Below are positions 1-9,264 of a stretch of DNA of 64,000 bases, piece by piece; within the stretch, counting starts at the first letter, position 1; each line of letters begins with the position of its first letter. Position numbers and translations under genes: made by a program. The stretch covers positions 248,001 through 312,000 of the forward strand of contig NZ_CVSV01000131.1 of the NCBI RefSeq assembly GCF_001180245.1, given 5' to 3'. The notes under the pieces are model-generated. The model had not been told where the DNA came from. It searched no databases and saw only the letters and a list, made by a program, of their open reading frames with translations. This DNA is from Prochlorococcus marinus. Its GTDB lineage: Bacteria > Cyanobacteriota > Cyanobacteriia > PCC-6307 > Cyanobiaceae.

Positions 1-77
1 AGTTTTCCAATAAAGTAAAATTTTGGCTTGGAATTAATAAAGAAATTAGGTTGGTTAACCTCCGAAGTAATGTTTGA
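1..77 (+). CDS. 3' end of an upstream gene, probably glutamate racemase
   Basis: An open frame enters the window at position 3 and stops at TGA 75-77, encoding about 24 C-terminal residues (ending LVNLRSNV). The fragment is too short to identify by motif. In Prochlorococcus genomes murI commonly precedes sds, so this is probably the end of murI; that is inference from gene order only. Confidence 0.4.
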   Translation, partial: FSNKVKFWLGINKEIRLVNLRSNV

Positions 78-104
78 TTCCTTAAGATATAAAAGAGGTC
101 AATC

Positions 105-1076
105 ATGAATACAGTAACAGAGCTACTACAACCAGTTGAAAATGATCTTGATGATCTTATTTTGGAACTGAAAAATCTAATAGGAGCTGGTCACCCAATT
201 CTTCAAGCCGCAGCAGAACACCTTTTTAGTGCTGGGGGGAAAAGGTTGAGACCTGGAATAGTTTTGTTGATTTCAAAAGCCATATCTCCTGAATTTTGCT
301 TGACAACCAAACATAAAAGGCTTGCTGAAATAACTGAGATGATTCATACAGCCTCATTAGTCCATGATGATGTGGTTGATGAGGCGTCTACAAGAAGAGG
401 AGTTGATACAGTTCATAGTAGATTTAATACCAGAGTAGCTGTTTTGGCGGGAGACTTTTTATTCGCTCAAGCAAGTTGGCACTTAGCAAATCTAGACAAT
501 GTAAATGTAGTTAAATTACTTAGTAGAGTAATAATGGATCTTGCAGAGGGTGAGATTAAACAAAATTTAAATAGATTTGATTCAGCTCAATCTTTTTCCA
601 AATACATCAATAAAAGTTATTGTAAAACAGCATCACTAATAGCCAATAGTTGCAAAGCAGCTGGAGTTTTGAGTCGGATTAATGACGAAAACTTAACCTC
701 TTTGTACGATTTTGGCAAAAATATTGGTTTGGCTTTCCAAGTTGTAGATGACATTCTTGACTTTACTGGAAATGATAAACAACTTGGAAAACCTGCTGTA
801 AGTGATCTTGCCAGTGGTTATCTTACCGCCCCTGTTTTATATGCCTTAGAAGAAAATAAACAATTGTCAGTTCTAATAAACAGAGAACTTGCTGAAAAAG
901 ATGATTTAGATGATGCACTTAACATCATCATGAACTCTAAAGCTATTGAAAGTTCAAGGAAACTAGCTGAGGATTTTGCAATGCTTTCTAAAGAAGCTAT
1001 AGTCTGGCTTCCTGATTCAGAATATAAAAGAGCTTTAATGGCTCTTCCAGAATTTGTCCTAAGCCGTATTTTTTAG
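105..1076 (+). CDS. sds: Solanesyl/polyprenyl diphosphate synthase
   Basis: Trans-polyprenyl diphosphate synthase, 323 aa, the usual family length. It condenses isopentenyl diphosphate onto allylic primers to make the long side chain of plastoquinone. The family signatures are all present: GGKRLRP at residues 44-50, the first Asp-rich motif DDVVD at 88-92 followed by TRRG, and the second Asp-rich motif DDILD at 215-219. The residues before the first Asp motif lack bulky blocking aromatics, which fits a long-chain product. It lies between a probable murI tail and acs on the same strand, as in other Prochlorococcus. The assignment to C45 solanesyl product rests on cyanobacterial homology, not on anything visible in the active site. 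Confidence 0.92.
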   Translation: MNTVTELLQPVENDLDDLILELKNLIGAGHPILQAAAEHLFSAGGKRLRPGIVLLISKAISPEFCLTTKHKRLAEITEMIHTASLVHDDVVDEASTRRGVDTVHSRFNTRVAVLAGDFLFAQASWHLANLDNVNVVKLLSRVIMDLAEGEIKQNLNRFDSAQSFSKYINKSYCKTASLIANSCKAAGVLSRINDENLTSLYDFGKNIGLAFQVVDDILDFTGNDKQLGKPAVSDLASGYLTAPVLYALEENKQLSVLINRELAEKDDLDDALNIIMNSKAIESSRKLAEDFAMLSKEAIVWLPDSEYKRALMALPEFVLSRIF

Positions 1077-1171
1077 ATTTACTAGAAATAAATTTTTTGA
1101 GCTAAATTAATATTAAAATTTCTGAAAACCCTAATTTTTTCGACTAAATTTATTAAGCATAGATTTATTTA

Positions 1172-3154
1172 ATGTCATTAGATAAAAAAAATTCAATCAA
1201 TAACATACTTGAAGAAAAGAGAATTTTCCCACCATCAAAAAAATTTGCAGAAAACTCAAATATTAGTTCTCAAGAAGAATTACTAAGTCTAAGAAAACAA
1301 GCATCAGATAATCCTATTCAATTTTGGGAATCTTTTGCAAAATCAGAATTAGATTGGTTTGAGCCATTTCAAACTGTATTAGATAACGAAAATGCGCCCT
1401 TTTTTGAATGGTTCAAAGAAGGGAAACTCAATATTACATACAACTGCTTAGATAGACACATTAAGAGAGGGCTTGGAGGAAAAACTGCACTTATATGGGA
1501 AGGCGAACCTGGAGATAGCAAAAAATATACTTACGAAGAACTTCTTAAAGAGGTATGTAAAGCAGCTAATGCATTAAAAGCAATAGGTGTAAAAAAAGGA
1601 GATTTGGTATGTATTTACATGCCCATGATTCCAGAAGCGATGTTTGCGATGTTAGCTTGTGCAAGAATTGGCGCGCCTCATTCAGTTGTCTTTGGAGGAT
1701 TTTCTTCAGAAGCGTTAAAAGATAGGTTAATTGATGGAAACGCCAGATTTGTTGTTACTGCTGATGGTGGCTTTAGAAAAGATAAGGTAATTGAACTTAA
1801 GAAAGCAGTTGATGCGGCCATTGAAAGTGGGGCAGATAAAGTTGTTGAAAAAGTAGTAGTTGTTCAACGAACCAAAAAAAATATTTCGATGGTTGATGAT
1901 AGAGATTTATGGTGGCACGAATTATTAAAAGATCAAAAAGATCAGTGCGAACCAGAAGTAATGAATAGCGAGGATAGACTTTTTATTCTCTATACATCAG
2001 GCTCTACTGGAAAGCCCAAAGGTGTAGTGCATACAACAGGTGGTTACAATCTTTGGTCCCATTTAACATTTAAATGGATTTTTGATTTGAAAGATGACGA
2101 CATTTACTGGTGTACTGCTGATGTCGGTTGGATTACAGGACATAGTTATATAGTTTATGGGCCTTTATCTAATGGTGCTACAACCTTGATGTATGAGGGA
2201 GTGCCAAGACCCTCAAATTTAGGGGCTTTTTGGGAAATTGTTCAAAAATATAAGGTTTCTATTTTTTATACTGCACCAACTGCAATAAGAGCATTTATGA
2301 AGTCAGGACGTGGAATCCCTGATAAATATAATCTTGAGAGTCTTAGACTCTTGGGAACAGTTGGAGAACCAATTAATCCTGAAGCATGGATGTGGTACAA
2401 AGATGTTATTGGTAATAACAAATGCCCTATTGTTGATACTTGGTGGCAAACTGAGACTGGTGGTGTGATGATAAGTCCCTTGCCTGGAGTCGTTGCTACA
2501 AAACCAGGTTCAGCTACTTTCCCTCTGCCAGGAATTGAAATTGAAATCGTCGATAAGAATGGAAATAAGGTTAAAGAGAATGAGGGTGGCTATTTAATTA
2601 TTAAGAAACCATGGCCAGGAATGATGAGAACAATTCACGGAAACTCAGAGAGATATTTGGAGAGTTATTGGGAATATATTTCCTTTAAAGGTGAAGAAAA
2701 TGTTTATTTTGCTGGAGATGGAGCACGTATTGATGAAGATGGATATATATGGATTATGGGAAGAGTTGATGATGTCATAAGTGTTTCAGGACATCGGTTA
2801 GGAACAATGGAAATAGAATCTGCTTTGGTAAGTCATCAATCAGTTGCAGAGTCTGCAGTCGTTGGCAAAAAAGATGATTTAAAAGGTGAAGTTATAGTTG
2901 CTTTTGTATCTCTCGAGAAAGATGTGAAAGGTTCTTCAGAATTAGAAGAGAATCTAAAGAAACATGTTGTTAATGAAATTGGAATTATCGCAAAACCTGA
3001 AAAAATTATAATTTCTGATTCTCTTCCGAAAACACGTAGTGGAAAAATTATGAGGAGAATTTTGAGATCTTTGGCTGCTGGAGAAAAAATTAGTGGGGAT
3101 ATAAGCACTCTCGAAGATAGTTCTGTTTTGGAAAAATTGAAAGAATTATCCTAA
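1172..3154 (+). CDS. acs: Acetyl-CoA synthetase
   Basis: AMP-forming acetyl-CoA synthetase, 660 aa. It activates acetate with ATP to acetyl-AMP and then to acetyl-CoA in the cytoplasm. The adenylate-forming core motif [11 protein letters not shown] lies near residues 273-284, the TWWQTETGG motif that binds acetate and adenylate is intact, and the C-terminal [11 protein letters not shown] motif near 618-628 carries the catalytic Lys that is acetylated in this family. Length and collinearity match bacterial Acs. Start is ATG. The gene ends directly against the convergent DUF1350 gene with no spacer. Confidence 0.96.
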   Translation: MSLDKKNSINNILEEKRIFPPSKKFAENSNISSQEELLSLRKQASDNPIQFWESFAKSELDWFEPFQTVLDNENAPFFEWFKEGKLNITYNCLDRHIKRGLGGKTALIWEGEPGDSKKYTYEELLKEVCKAANALKAIGVKKGDLVCIYMPMIPEAMFAMLACARIGAPHSVVFGGFSSEALKDRLIDGNARFVVTADGGFRKDKVIELKKAVDAAIESGADKVVEKVVVVQRTKKNISMVDDRDLWWHELLKDQKDQCEPEVMNSEDRLFILYTSGSTGKPKGVVHTTGGYNLWSHLTFKWIFDLKDDDIYWCTADVGWITGHSYIVYGPLSNGATTLMYEGVPRPSNLGAFWEIVQKYKVSIFYTAPTAIRAFMKSGRGIPDKYNLESLRLLGTVGEPINPEAWMWYKDVIGNNKCPIVDTWWQTETGGVMISPLPGVVATKPGSATFPLPGIEIEIVDKNGNKVKENEGGYLIIKKPWPGMMRTIHGNSERYLESYWEYISFKGEENVYFAGDGARIDEDGYIWIMGRVDDVISVSGHRLGTMEIESALVSHQSVAESAVVGKKDDLKGEVIVAFVSLEKDVKGSSELEENLKKHVVNEIGIIAKPEKIIISDSLPKTRSGKIMRRILRSLAAGEKISGDISTLEDSSVLEKLKELS

Positions 3155-3874
3155 TTAAGATTCATCAATTAAATTAGAAATTTTTTTTATAGTATTTCTT
3201 TTGAATTCATCATCGGCCCAGTCTCCTAAAAAATTCTCTCTTAGTCCTGCGCTTGCAATTATGGTATGTGTACCTTTTAGCATTATCCCCTTAGAATTAT
3301 CTTCTTTTCTTGCTTTTAGACAAGAAAATAATTTATCTGTTTGATCTAATTCGTCTGAGTTGAATTTTATTAGGAAGTTATTTTTTTGACTATATGTTTT
3401 TTCAATTAATCGCAAAGTTCTTTCGGGACTTGGGCTAAATTCACTGTTGAATTCTAATTTTTGAGAAATTTGTCTCAATAATGGAATTGATTTGTTAGCA
3501 CTAAAATTATTAAAACTAATAGATATGAATTTTTCGCAATTTCTTCCGCCATCAGGAGAAATTAAATGAAGTTTACAACCTAGGCTATGACCAATTCTTA
3601 TTGAAGGAATTGATGCCCCTATTCTCTTGGATAAAGATATTCGGCAATTCTTAAAATCTTTCCATGCTTTGATAGCAAGTTGTTGGTGATCAAATTGTGG
3701 TGTGTATTGATATGCATGTACTGCATAATTTTTATTAATTAAACTCTCTATGAATCTTCTATAAGTTAAATCTGGCTTAGAAGCTAAATAACTTCCACCA
3801 ATAAATTCAATAATTTTTTTTGGATTTGAAGGCCAATAACAGAAATTGTTAAATTGAAATTTTGTAAAAGTCAT
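3155..3874 (-). CDS. DUF1350 alpha/beta-hydrolase-like protein
   Basis: 239 aa. It resembles the cyanobacterial and plastid DUF1350 family, which has an alpha/beta-hydrolase-like fold. A nucleophile-elbow-like sequence GHSLG sits at residues 95-99, and a late His (GTHTIIAS) could complete a triad. No signal peptide or membrane segment is visible, so it is predicted cytoplasmic. Substrate unknown. It converges on acs and abuts its stop codon. Confidence 0.75.
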   Translation of the reverse strand: MTFTKFQFNNFCYWPSNPKKIIEFIGGSYLASKPDLTYRRFIESLINKNYAVHAYQYTPQFDHQQLAIKAWKDFKNCRISLSKRIGASIPSIRIGHSLGCKLHLISPDGGRNCEKFISISFNNFSANKSIPLLRQISQKLEFNSEFSPSPERTLRLIEKTYSQKNNFLIKFNSDELDQTDKLFSCLKARKEDNSKGIMLKGTHTIIASAGLRENFLGDWADDEFKRNTIKKISNLIDES

Positions 3875-3990
3875 CTTTCATAAACTAAAAATGTTTCAAA
3901 AAATATTTTCTAGCCTTTTTTTAAATTTATATTAATTTAAAAGAAATATTTTTTAAATGCGTCAAGATAAATGAAAGTATATTGAGTTAA

Positions 3991-4770
3991 TTGGAACTAT
4001 TTAACAAAAAAGAATTAAATCAATTGGATTTTCTTCATAAACAAATAAACACAAATCCCTCTGAAGAGAGAGTAAAGAATAAAAATAAAAAAATTGAAAA
4101 AATTTTAATTCTTGATACTGAAACAACAGGTTTAGACGAAAATAAAGATGAAGTGATAGAAATAGGTTGTATTTTATTTGATGTATCTTTTAAATGTGTA
4201 CTCTCACAAGTTTCTTTTTTATTTCCAACTAATAATAATGAAGCCGAATATGTAAATGGTATATCTGCAGAAGTAACTAATATCTCTCAACCATGGGAAG
4301 ATGGATTGAATTTCTTTCTAAAACTTGTTGATTCTTCAGATTTCATCGTTGCTCATAATGCGGAGTTTGATAAGAAATGGTTTGGGAAAGGAAGATTGCC
4401 TAAGCTTAATAAGAAATGGATATGTAGTTTAGAGGATATTAATTGGTCTTTTCAAAAATCACTAAAAACAAGACCTTCAGTAACTGATCTAGCCTTATCT
4501 TTTTCAATACCAGTTTGGAATTTACATAGAGCTTTATCTGATTGCATTTATATATCTGAGGTCTTTAAAAAATGCGACAACTTAGAGGAACTTTTACTTA
4601 AAGCTACTGAACCGAGGTTTTTATACAAGGCTTTGGTTAGTTATGAAGATAGGTCTTTAGCTAAAAATGCTGGGTTTAGATGGAATAGTCCTGTGCAAGG
4701 AGCTTGGTCAAGAAAATTAACTACTGATGAGGCAAAAAATCTTGATTTTAGAGTTGAGATTTTGAATTAA
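3991..4770 (+). CDS. DEDDh 3'-5' exonuclease (DnaQ/epsilon-like)
   Basis: 259 aa. The RNase-T/DNA polymerase III epsilon-like fold is shown by ILDTETTG (Asp42, Glu44), an HNAEFDKKW motif supplying the third acidic residue, and HRALSDC supplying the catalytic His-Asp pair. The enzyme is predicted to remove nucleotides from DNA or RNA 3' ends with two metal ions. It is a stand-alone protein with a C-terminal extension of about 60 residues (WNSPVQGAWSRKL) and lacks polymerase domains, so it could serve proofreading, repair or RNA turnover. The start is a TTG; no better ATG lies upstream. Confidence 0.82.
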   Translation: MELFNKKELNQLDFLHKQINTNPSEERVKNKNKKIEKILILDTETTGLDENKDEVIEIGCILFDVSFKCVLSQVSFLFPTNNNEAEYVNGISAEVTNISQPWEDGLNFFLKLVDSSDFIVAHNAEFDKKWFGKGRLPKLNKKWICSLEDINWSFQKSLKTRPSVTDLALSFSIPVWNLHRALSDCIYISEVFKKCDNLEELLLKATEPRFLYKALVSYEDRSLAKNAGFRWNSPVQGAWSRKLTTDEAKNLDFRVEILN

Positions 4771-4800
4771 TATTTTTTTAATTTTTTACTTAGAAAATAT

Positions 4801-5223
4801 TTAGTGCATCTTACAAGGCATCCATTTATTACCCATTTTATGTGCTCCAGTACATCCGTATTTTGAAGCAGCTTTTTCAGCCTCTTGTTTAGTGTTAAAT
4901 AGATCTGACATCATATTTTCCTTATTTGAATTTGAAATTTGTTTGGAATGATTATGATGATTTTTATGAGAATTAGGTGAATACTCCCATATCCCCATAG
5001 TAGTAACACCTGCAGAGATAATTCCCATCCCGACTACTGATAAATTGACTATTCCCATTGCAACTGCACCAAAAGAAAATACACCCATTGGGACTACCCC
5101 TATACTTATTACTCCCATTGGCACTATTCCTATTGAAACTATACCAAGAGGTGCTATTCCAAAAGCAATTTTTTTGGGTTTTGTACCGCAATGTTGATTC
5201 TCTTTACTTTTTTTAATTCCCAA
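4801..5223 (-). CDS. Glycine-repeat membrane segment fused to DUF3721 domain
   Basis: 140 aa with two parts. Residues about 20-85 are a run of short hydrophobic repeats of about ten residues (G-I-V-P-M-G / G-V-V-P-M-G), rich in Gly, Met, Val and Ile, which could span or coat a membrane. A His/Asn/Ser linker (HKNHHNHSK) follows. The last 40 residues match DUF3721: FNTKQEAEKAASKYGCTGAHKMGNKWMPC, with two Cys and terminal KMH that could bind metal. A second DUF3721 protein lies at 47953-48165. Function unknown. Confidence 0.7.
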   Translation of the reverse strand: MGIKKSKENQHCGTKPKKIAFGIAPLGIVSIGIVPMGVISIGVVPMGVFSFGAVAMGIVNLSVVGMGIISAGVTTMGIWEYSPNSHKNHHNHSKQISNSNKENMMSDLFNTKQEAEKAASKYGCTGAHKMGNKWMPCKMH

Positions 5224-5321
5224 TAGTTTTTCTAAATGTTAAATTAAAATTGTCTCACAAAATAACCAATCAAAGATTAATTTCTAGATGAATTAAAAAT
5301 TTTGAATTATTTTTTAGAACT

Positions 5322-6602
5322 TTGAATAACTTAAAAAACCTAAGAGGAACAGTAGACCTATTTCCTGATCAATTAATAAAGTGGCAAAACGTTGAAAAAA
5401 TTTTATTAGAACAGCTTTCAAGGGCATCCATCAAAGAAATAAGAACACCAATATTGGAAATGACCGAATTATTTATAAGAGGGATTGGTGAAGGGACAGA
5501 TGTTGTCAGTAAGGAAATGTATTCATTTCTTGATAGGGGGGAGAGATCCTGCACTCTAAGACCTGAAGGAACAGCCTCAGTCGCACGAGCGTTAATACAA
5601 AATGGAATATCGTCTAATCCGCTTCAAAAACTTTGGTACATGGGTCCTATGTTTCGATACGAAAGACCTCAAGCAGGCAGGCAAAGACAGTTTCATCAAT
5701 TAGGTGTTGAGTTTATAGGATATGATTCAGTTAGAAGTGATGTTGAAATTATTGCGTTAGCTTGGGATATCTTAGGTAAATTAGGAATAAAAGAACTCAA
5801 TCTTGAAATAAATACATTAGGTGATAAAAATGACAGGTCAAATTTTCAAAAATCTTTTTTAAAATGGTTAGAAACAAATAAAAATTCTCTAGATTTAGAT
5901 TCTCAGAACAGAATTAATAAAAATCCCTTAAGGATTTTGGACTCAAAGAATATTCAAACTAAAAAAGTTCTTGAAAATGCACCAAGATTATTTAATTTTT
6001 TATCTGAAAAAAGTTATAACAGATATTTAGACTTAAAAAGACAATTAGAGGTTTTAAAAATACCTTATGTAGAAAATTTTAATCTTGTAAGAGGTTTAGA
6101 TTACTACACTCATACAGCTTTTGAAATTACTAGTGGAGCTCTGGGCTCCCAAGCCACAGTTTGCGGAGGAGGGAGATACGACGATTTAATAAAACAAATG
6201 GGAGGGCCAAACACTCCTGCAATTGGTTTCGCTATTGGTTTAGAAAGATTAATTTTACTCGCAGGAAAAGAGCTTGAAATTCCAAGAAATACTGATATTT
6301 ACATCATTAATCAAGGCTTAATTGCTGAATCATTAGCAATGGATTTATCTAGAAAATTAAGAAATTACGATTTGTTAGTTGAGTTAGATTTAAGCGGAGC
6401 CTCATTCTCTAAGCAATTTAAAAAGGCAAATAAACTTAAATCTAAAAGTATTATTGTGATTGGTGATGATGAGGCAGTTAATGGGGAATTTATTATAAGG
6501 CTCTTTGATCAATCAGGTAATGGTAATGAAGAGGAGGTTATATCTTTTGAAAATGATATTAAATTAGAAAATTGGATAAACAATAACTTACATGTAAAGT
6601 GA
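5322..6602 (+). CDS. hisS: Histidyl-tRNA synthetase
   Basis: Class II aminoacyl-tRNA synthetase, 426 aa, which charges tRNA-His. It has class II motif 2 ([18 protein letters not shown]), the HisRS signature [13 protein letters not shown] and a GGGRYDDL motif, then motif 3 ([11 protein letters not shown]) and a C-terminal anticodon-binding domain of about 90 residues. The start is TTG, as for several neighbours. Its TGA stop overlaps the start of the next small ORF. Confidence 0.96.
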   Translation: MNNLKNLRGTVDLFPDQLIKWQNVEKILLEQLSRASIKEIRTPILEMTELFIRGIGEGTDVVSKEMYSFLDRGERSCTLRPEGTASVARALIQNGISSNPLQKLWYMGPMFRYERPQAGRQRQFHQLGVEFIGYDSVRSDVEIIALAWDILGKLGIKELNLEINTLGDKNDRSNFQKSFLKWLETNKNSLDLDSQNRINKNPLRILDSKNIQTKKVLENAPRLFNFLSEKSYNRYLDLKRQLEVLKIPYVENFNLVRGLDYYTHTAFEITSGALGSQATVCGGGRYDDLIKQMGGPNTPAIGFAIGLERLILLAGKELEIPRNTDIYIINQGLIAESLAMDLSRKLRNYDLLVELDLSGASFSKQFKKANKLKSKSIIVIGDDEAVNGEFIIRLFDQSGNGNEEEVISFENDIKLENWINNNLHVK

Positions 6603-6892
6603 TGTTCTTGAAGATAGTGATAATTTTTCTTTTAATATTTATTTTTTTTAATTTAAGGAATTTTCTTAAATTAATTAGAAAACAAAAAGTTTTTAATTCT
6701 AAAAAAATAACAACTTTCAATAAAAAGAATCTTAATAATTGGATGAATTTAACTAAAAAAGAAAGATATAACTTAACAAAACAAGATTCTCTTAACTACA
6801 TGGATAAAAGAAAACTTTTATTAGACGAAATTAGAAATGAATATAAGAAAATATCTAGAAAAAATTCTGAGGAGAACATTAAGAAAAAATAA
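6599..6892 (+). CDS. Small Lys-rich protein with one N-terminal membrane segment
   Basis: 97 aa, or 96 if the ATG at 6602 is used instead of the GTG at 6599. Residues about 3-20 form one hydrophobic helix; the remainder is strongly basic and polar (many Lys, Asn and Arg), as in a cytoplasm-facing tail. It overlaps the hisS stop codon and is followed 2 bp later by the next gene, so the three are probably cotranscribed. I do not recognise a family. Confidence 0.6.
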   Translation: MMFLKIVIIFLLIFIFFNLRNFLKLIRKQKVFNSKKITTFNKKNLNNWMNLTKKERYNLTKQDSLNYMDKRKLLLDEIRNEYKKISRKNSEENIKKK

Positions 6893-6894
6893 TT

Positions 6895-7194
6895 ATGGAA
6901 AATTACTGGACTTCTAATAAAACCATAAAAGGATTAAGACATTTTGTTTTAGTAAATGAGACTAAAGAAAAAGGAAATATTAGTTTTTTAATGGTTTCCG
7001 TCCTTGATTCTGAAATCAACTTAAAAACTAATTATGAAGAATTAATAAATAGTGGAAATTGGCACAAGGGTTGGATCAATCTTTCAAGGCATCAATCGAT
7101 TACAGAAGAATACGCTAACTATAAATCCATCAATAAAGGAAAAGGCATGGATGAGATATTCATTAATGAAGATTCTTTATTTAATATTTCTTAA
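6895..7194 (+). CDS. Small protein resembling the TIGR02450 Trp-containing family
   Basis: 99 aa, starting ATG 2 bp after the previous gene. The pattern of a Trp near the N-terminus, an HF-V strand, and a later EEL...NWHKGWINL segment resembles the small Trp-rich cyanobacterial family TIGR02450, although the match is from memory and only partial. No membrane segment is seen. Function unknown. Confidence 0.6.
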   Translation: MENYWTSNKTIKGLRHFVLVNETKEKGNISFLMVSVLDSEINLKTNYEELINSGNWHKGWINLSRHQSITEEYANYKSINKGKGMDEIFINEDSLFNIS

Positions 7195-7330
7195 TTAGAT
7201 ATAAATCTTTGAAATCTCTTTTCTTTGCAAATACTAGTTTTTTTGTGACTTAATAATTATTTAAAAGTTTTACCCCTTTCAAAAAAATAAAATTAACGTT
7301 ATCAAGGATTAATAATATTTACTCAATTCA

Positions 7331-7564
7331 ATGTTAGGGGATATGTGGAGCTCATCTGAGTTGACCTCGGAAAAGCTGGGAATAACTGAAATTAAACTTT
7401 CTTTTTTACGTGAAAATGGAATACTTAAGCCTGGGATTCATTGGAAAAGCTCTCCACTTGGTCAGAAAAAACCTTGGAAACCCAAAGCGCTTTATAATAT
7501 AAAAATGTGCAGAGAAATTATTAATAAATTTTATTCTGAAGAACACTATAATATTGCAGCCTAA
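7331..7564 (+). CDS. Small helix-turn-helix (excisionase/MerR-like) protein
   Basis: 77 aa. The first half (SSELTSEKLGITEIKLSFLRENGIL) reads like a MerR/excisionase-type winged helix that selects an operator, followed by a basic, Trp-containing segment (KPGIHWKSS). DNA binding is inferred. There is no neighbouring recombinase, so it is more likely a small cellular regulator than a phage Xis. Confidence 0.55.
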   Translation: MLGDMWSSSELTSEKLGITEIKLSFLRENGILKPGIHWKSSPLGQKKPWKPKALYNIKMCREIINKFYSEEHYNIAA

Positions 7565-7604
7565 AAATGATATTATCCTGTTTATTTGGGAAAATATAAA
7601 AAAT

Positions 7605-7781
7605 TTATTCGATTAGATTCTCATCCCTACACTCAATAAGAGTGTTTTGCAAAGTTGGATATAAGTTAATCATATTTATATATTGTTTCGATTTTCTGTA
7701 AGATTTCGCAGCCTTTTTGTAATGAACTTCAGATTTCATTTCTAGTGAAATTTTTCTAGAAGACTCTTGAGAAGTAGTCAT
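7605..7781 (-). CDS. 58-residue basic small protein
   Basis: A complete ATG-to-TAA frame of 58 aa (MTTSQESSRKISLEMKS...) in what would otherwise be a 547-bp gap. It is basic in its first half (SYRKSKQY) with Cys51 near the end, has no membrane segment, and its composition looks like that of real proteins here rather than AT-rich noise. It lies opposite to the flanking genes and ends 40 bp past the preceding stop. I do not recognise it. Confidence 0.5.
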   Translation of the reverse strand: MTTSQESSRKISLEMKSEVHYKKAAKSYRKSKQYINMINLYPTLQNTLIECRDENLIE

Positions 7782-8111
7782 AATATTAGATGTCTTATCC
7801 CATATTTAATAATTGTTTGAAAATGAGGCAATAACCACCACGGTGTAATGAAACAAAACATCGTTTAATGTCAGCAAAATAAAATTTATTTAACTTATTT
7901 GAATTTAAAAATACTGATTTATTTGATAAAACTTATATCTCTGAGAATAATTTTTCTTCATTAAATCTACCTTCTTTACTCTTGTCTTGCCCTACGAACA
8001 ATTTTTGTTTAGTAATAGTTAGGATTACTAACCTTTACAATTTTGTTATGAATTCAACTGTTTGGTGAAATATAAAGTATTCTCAAAACGTTTAAGCTAA
8101 TCAATTCCTAA
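7782..8111. other. 330-bp intergenic region upstream of pcb
   Basis: No convincing coding frame. It should carry the pcb promoter and leader. A TATAAA-like sequence at 8071-8076 lies about 35 bp before the ATG and could be a -10 element, but no matching -35 is clear. No riboswitch or repeat was recognised. Confidence 0.4.
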
Positions 8112-9170
8112 ATGCAAACCTATGGAAATCCAGATACTACCTATGGATGGTGGGCTGGTAATTCAGGTGTAGCAAATCGCTCAGGAAAATTCATTGCTGC
8201 TCATGTAGCTCATGCAGGATTAATTGTTTTCTGGGCGGGTGCATTCACCCTTTTTGAACTTTCACGATTTGACCCAAGCGTCCCAATGGGTCATCAACCT
8301 CTAATCGTTCTTCCTCACTTAGCAACTCTTGGAATAGGGTTTGATGCTAATGGTGTTGCGATGGGAGATACTAAACCTGTTTTAGCGATAGCTATAGTCC
8401 ACTTAGTCTCTTCTATGGTTTTAGCCGCCGGAGGACTTTTACACTCTTTACTTCTTCCTGGAAATCTAGAAGATTCTGATGTAGCAAGAGCTAGAAAATT
8501 CAATATTGAATGGGATAATCCAGACAAATTGACATTTATTCTTGGTCACCATTTAATTATTCTTGGTTTCGCAGTTATTGCTTTTGTTGAATGGGCAAGG
8601 GTTCATGGAATTTATGATCCAGCTATTGGTTCTGTAAGACAGGTTGAGTACGAATTAAATTTGGCCAAAATTTGGAATCACCAAACAGACTTTTTGACTA
8701 TTGATAGCCTTGAAGAAGTAATGGGAGGCCATGCTTTTCTTGCTTTCGTTGAGATCACTGGTGGTGCTTGGCATATTGCTACTAAGCAAGTTGGTGAATA
8801 TACCAAATTTAAAGGTAAAGGACTTCTCTCTGCGGAAGCTGTTCTCTCATGGTCACTAGCTGGAATAGGCTGGATGGCTATTATTGCAGCCTTCTGGAGT
8901 GCAGCTAACACAACAGTTTATCCAACTGAATTCTTTGGTGAACCACTTGAATTGAAGTTTAGTATTTCTCCTTATTGGGTAGATACTGTTGATCTTCCTG
9001 ATGGTGAGTACACTTCAAGGGCATGGTTAGCTAATGTTCATTACTATTTTGGATTCTTCTTTATTCAAGGTCATTTATGGCATGCTTTAAGAGCACTAGG
9101 CTTTGATTTCAAGAGAGTTACAAATGCTATCAGTAATATTGATAGTGCAACAGTTACTCTTAAAGATTAA
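8112..9170 (+). CDS. pcbA: Prochlorophyte chlorophyll a/b-binding light-harvesting protein
   Basis: 352 aa with six predicted transmembrane helices, a member of the CP43/IsiA-like Pcb antenna family. It binds divinyl chlorophyll a and b and funnels energy to the photosystems. The N-terminus ([28 protein letters not shown]) with chlorophyll-ligand His residues, the repeated [14 protein letters not shown] segments and the family length all fit. It lacks the large lumenal loop of true CP43. This is the main antenna of the organism and the clearest evidence for Prochlorococcus. A strong terminator follows. Confidence 0.97.
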   Translation: MQTYGNPDTTYGWWAGNSGVANRSGKFIAAHVAHAGLIVFWAGAFTLFELSRFDPSVPMGHQPLIVLPHLATLGIGFDANGVAMGDTKPVLAIAIVHLVSSMVLAAGGLLHSLLLPGNLEDSDVARARKFNIEWDNPDKLTFILGHHLIILGFAVIAFVEWARVHGIYDPAIGSVRQVEYELNLAKIWNHQTDFLTIDSLEEVMGGHAFLAFVEITGGAWHIATKQVGEYTKFKGKGLLSAEAVLSWSLAGIGWMAIIAAFWSAANTTVYPTEFFGEPLELKFSISPYWVDTVDLPDGEYTSRAWLANVHYYFGFFFIQGHLWHALRALGFDFKRVTNAISNIDSATVTLKD

Positions 9171-9195
9171 TTTTCAAAATTTCTTACCAATATCA

Positions 9196-9225
9196 AAAAG
9201 GCTCCTCCTAAAGGAGCCTTTTTTA
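9196..9225 (+). terminator. Rho-independent terminator of pcb
   Basis: A perfect 7-bp GC-rich stem, GGCTCCT (9200-9206) with AGGAGCC (9212-9218), a 5-base loop, then a run of six T. It lies 26 bp after the pcb stop codon, as expected for a very highly expressed gene. Confidence 0.92.
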
Positions 9226-9264
9226 TTTGAAAAATATTGATTATTAATTTAGATTTAGAATTAT

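Noticed and set aside
2836..3108. 90-aa frame antisense to acs
   Set aside because: Fully inside acs, no independent start context or motif.
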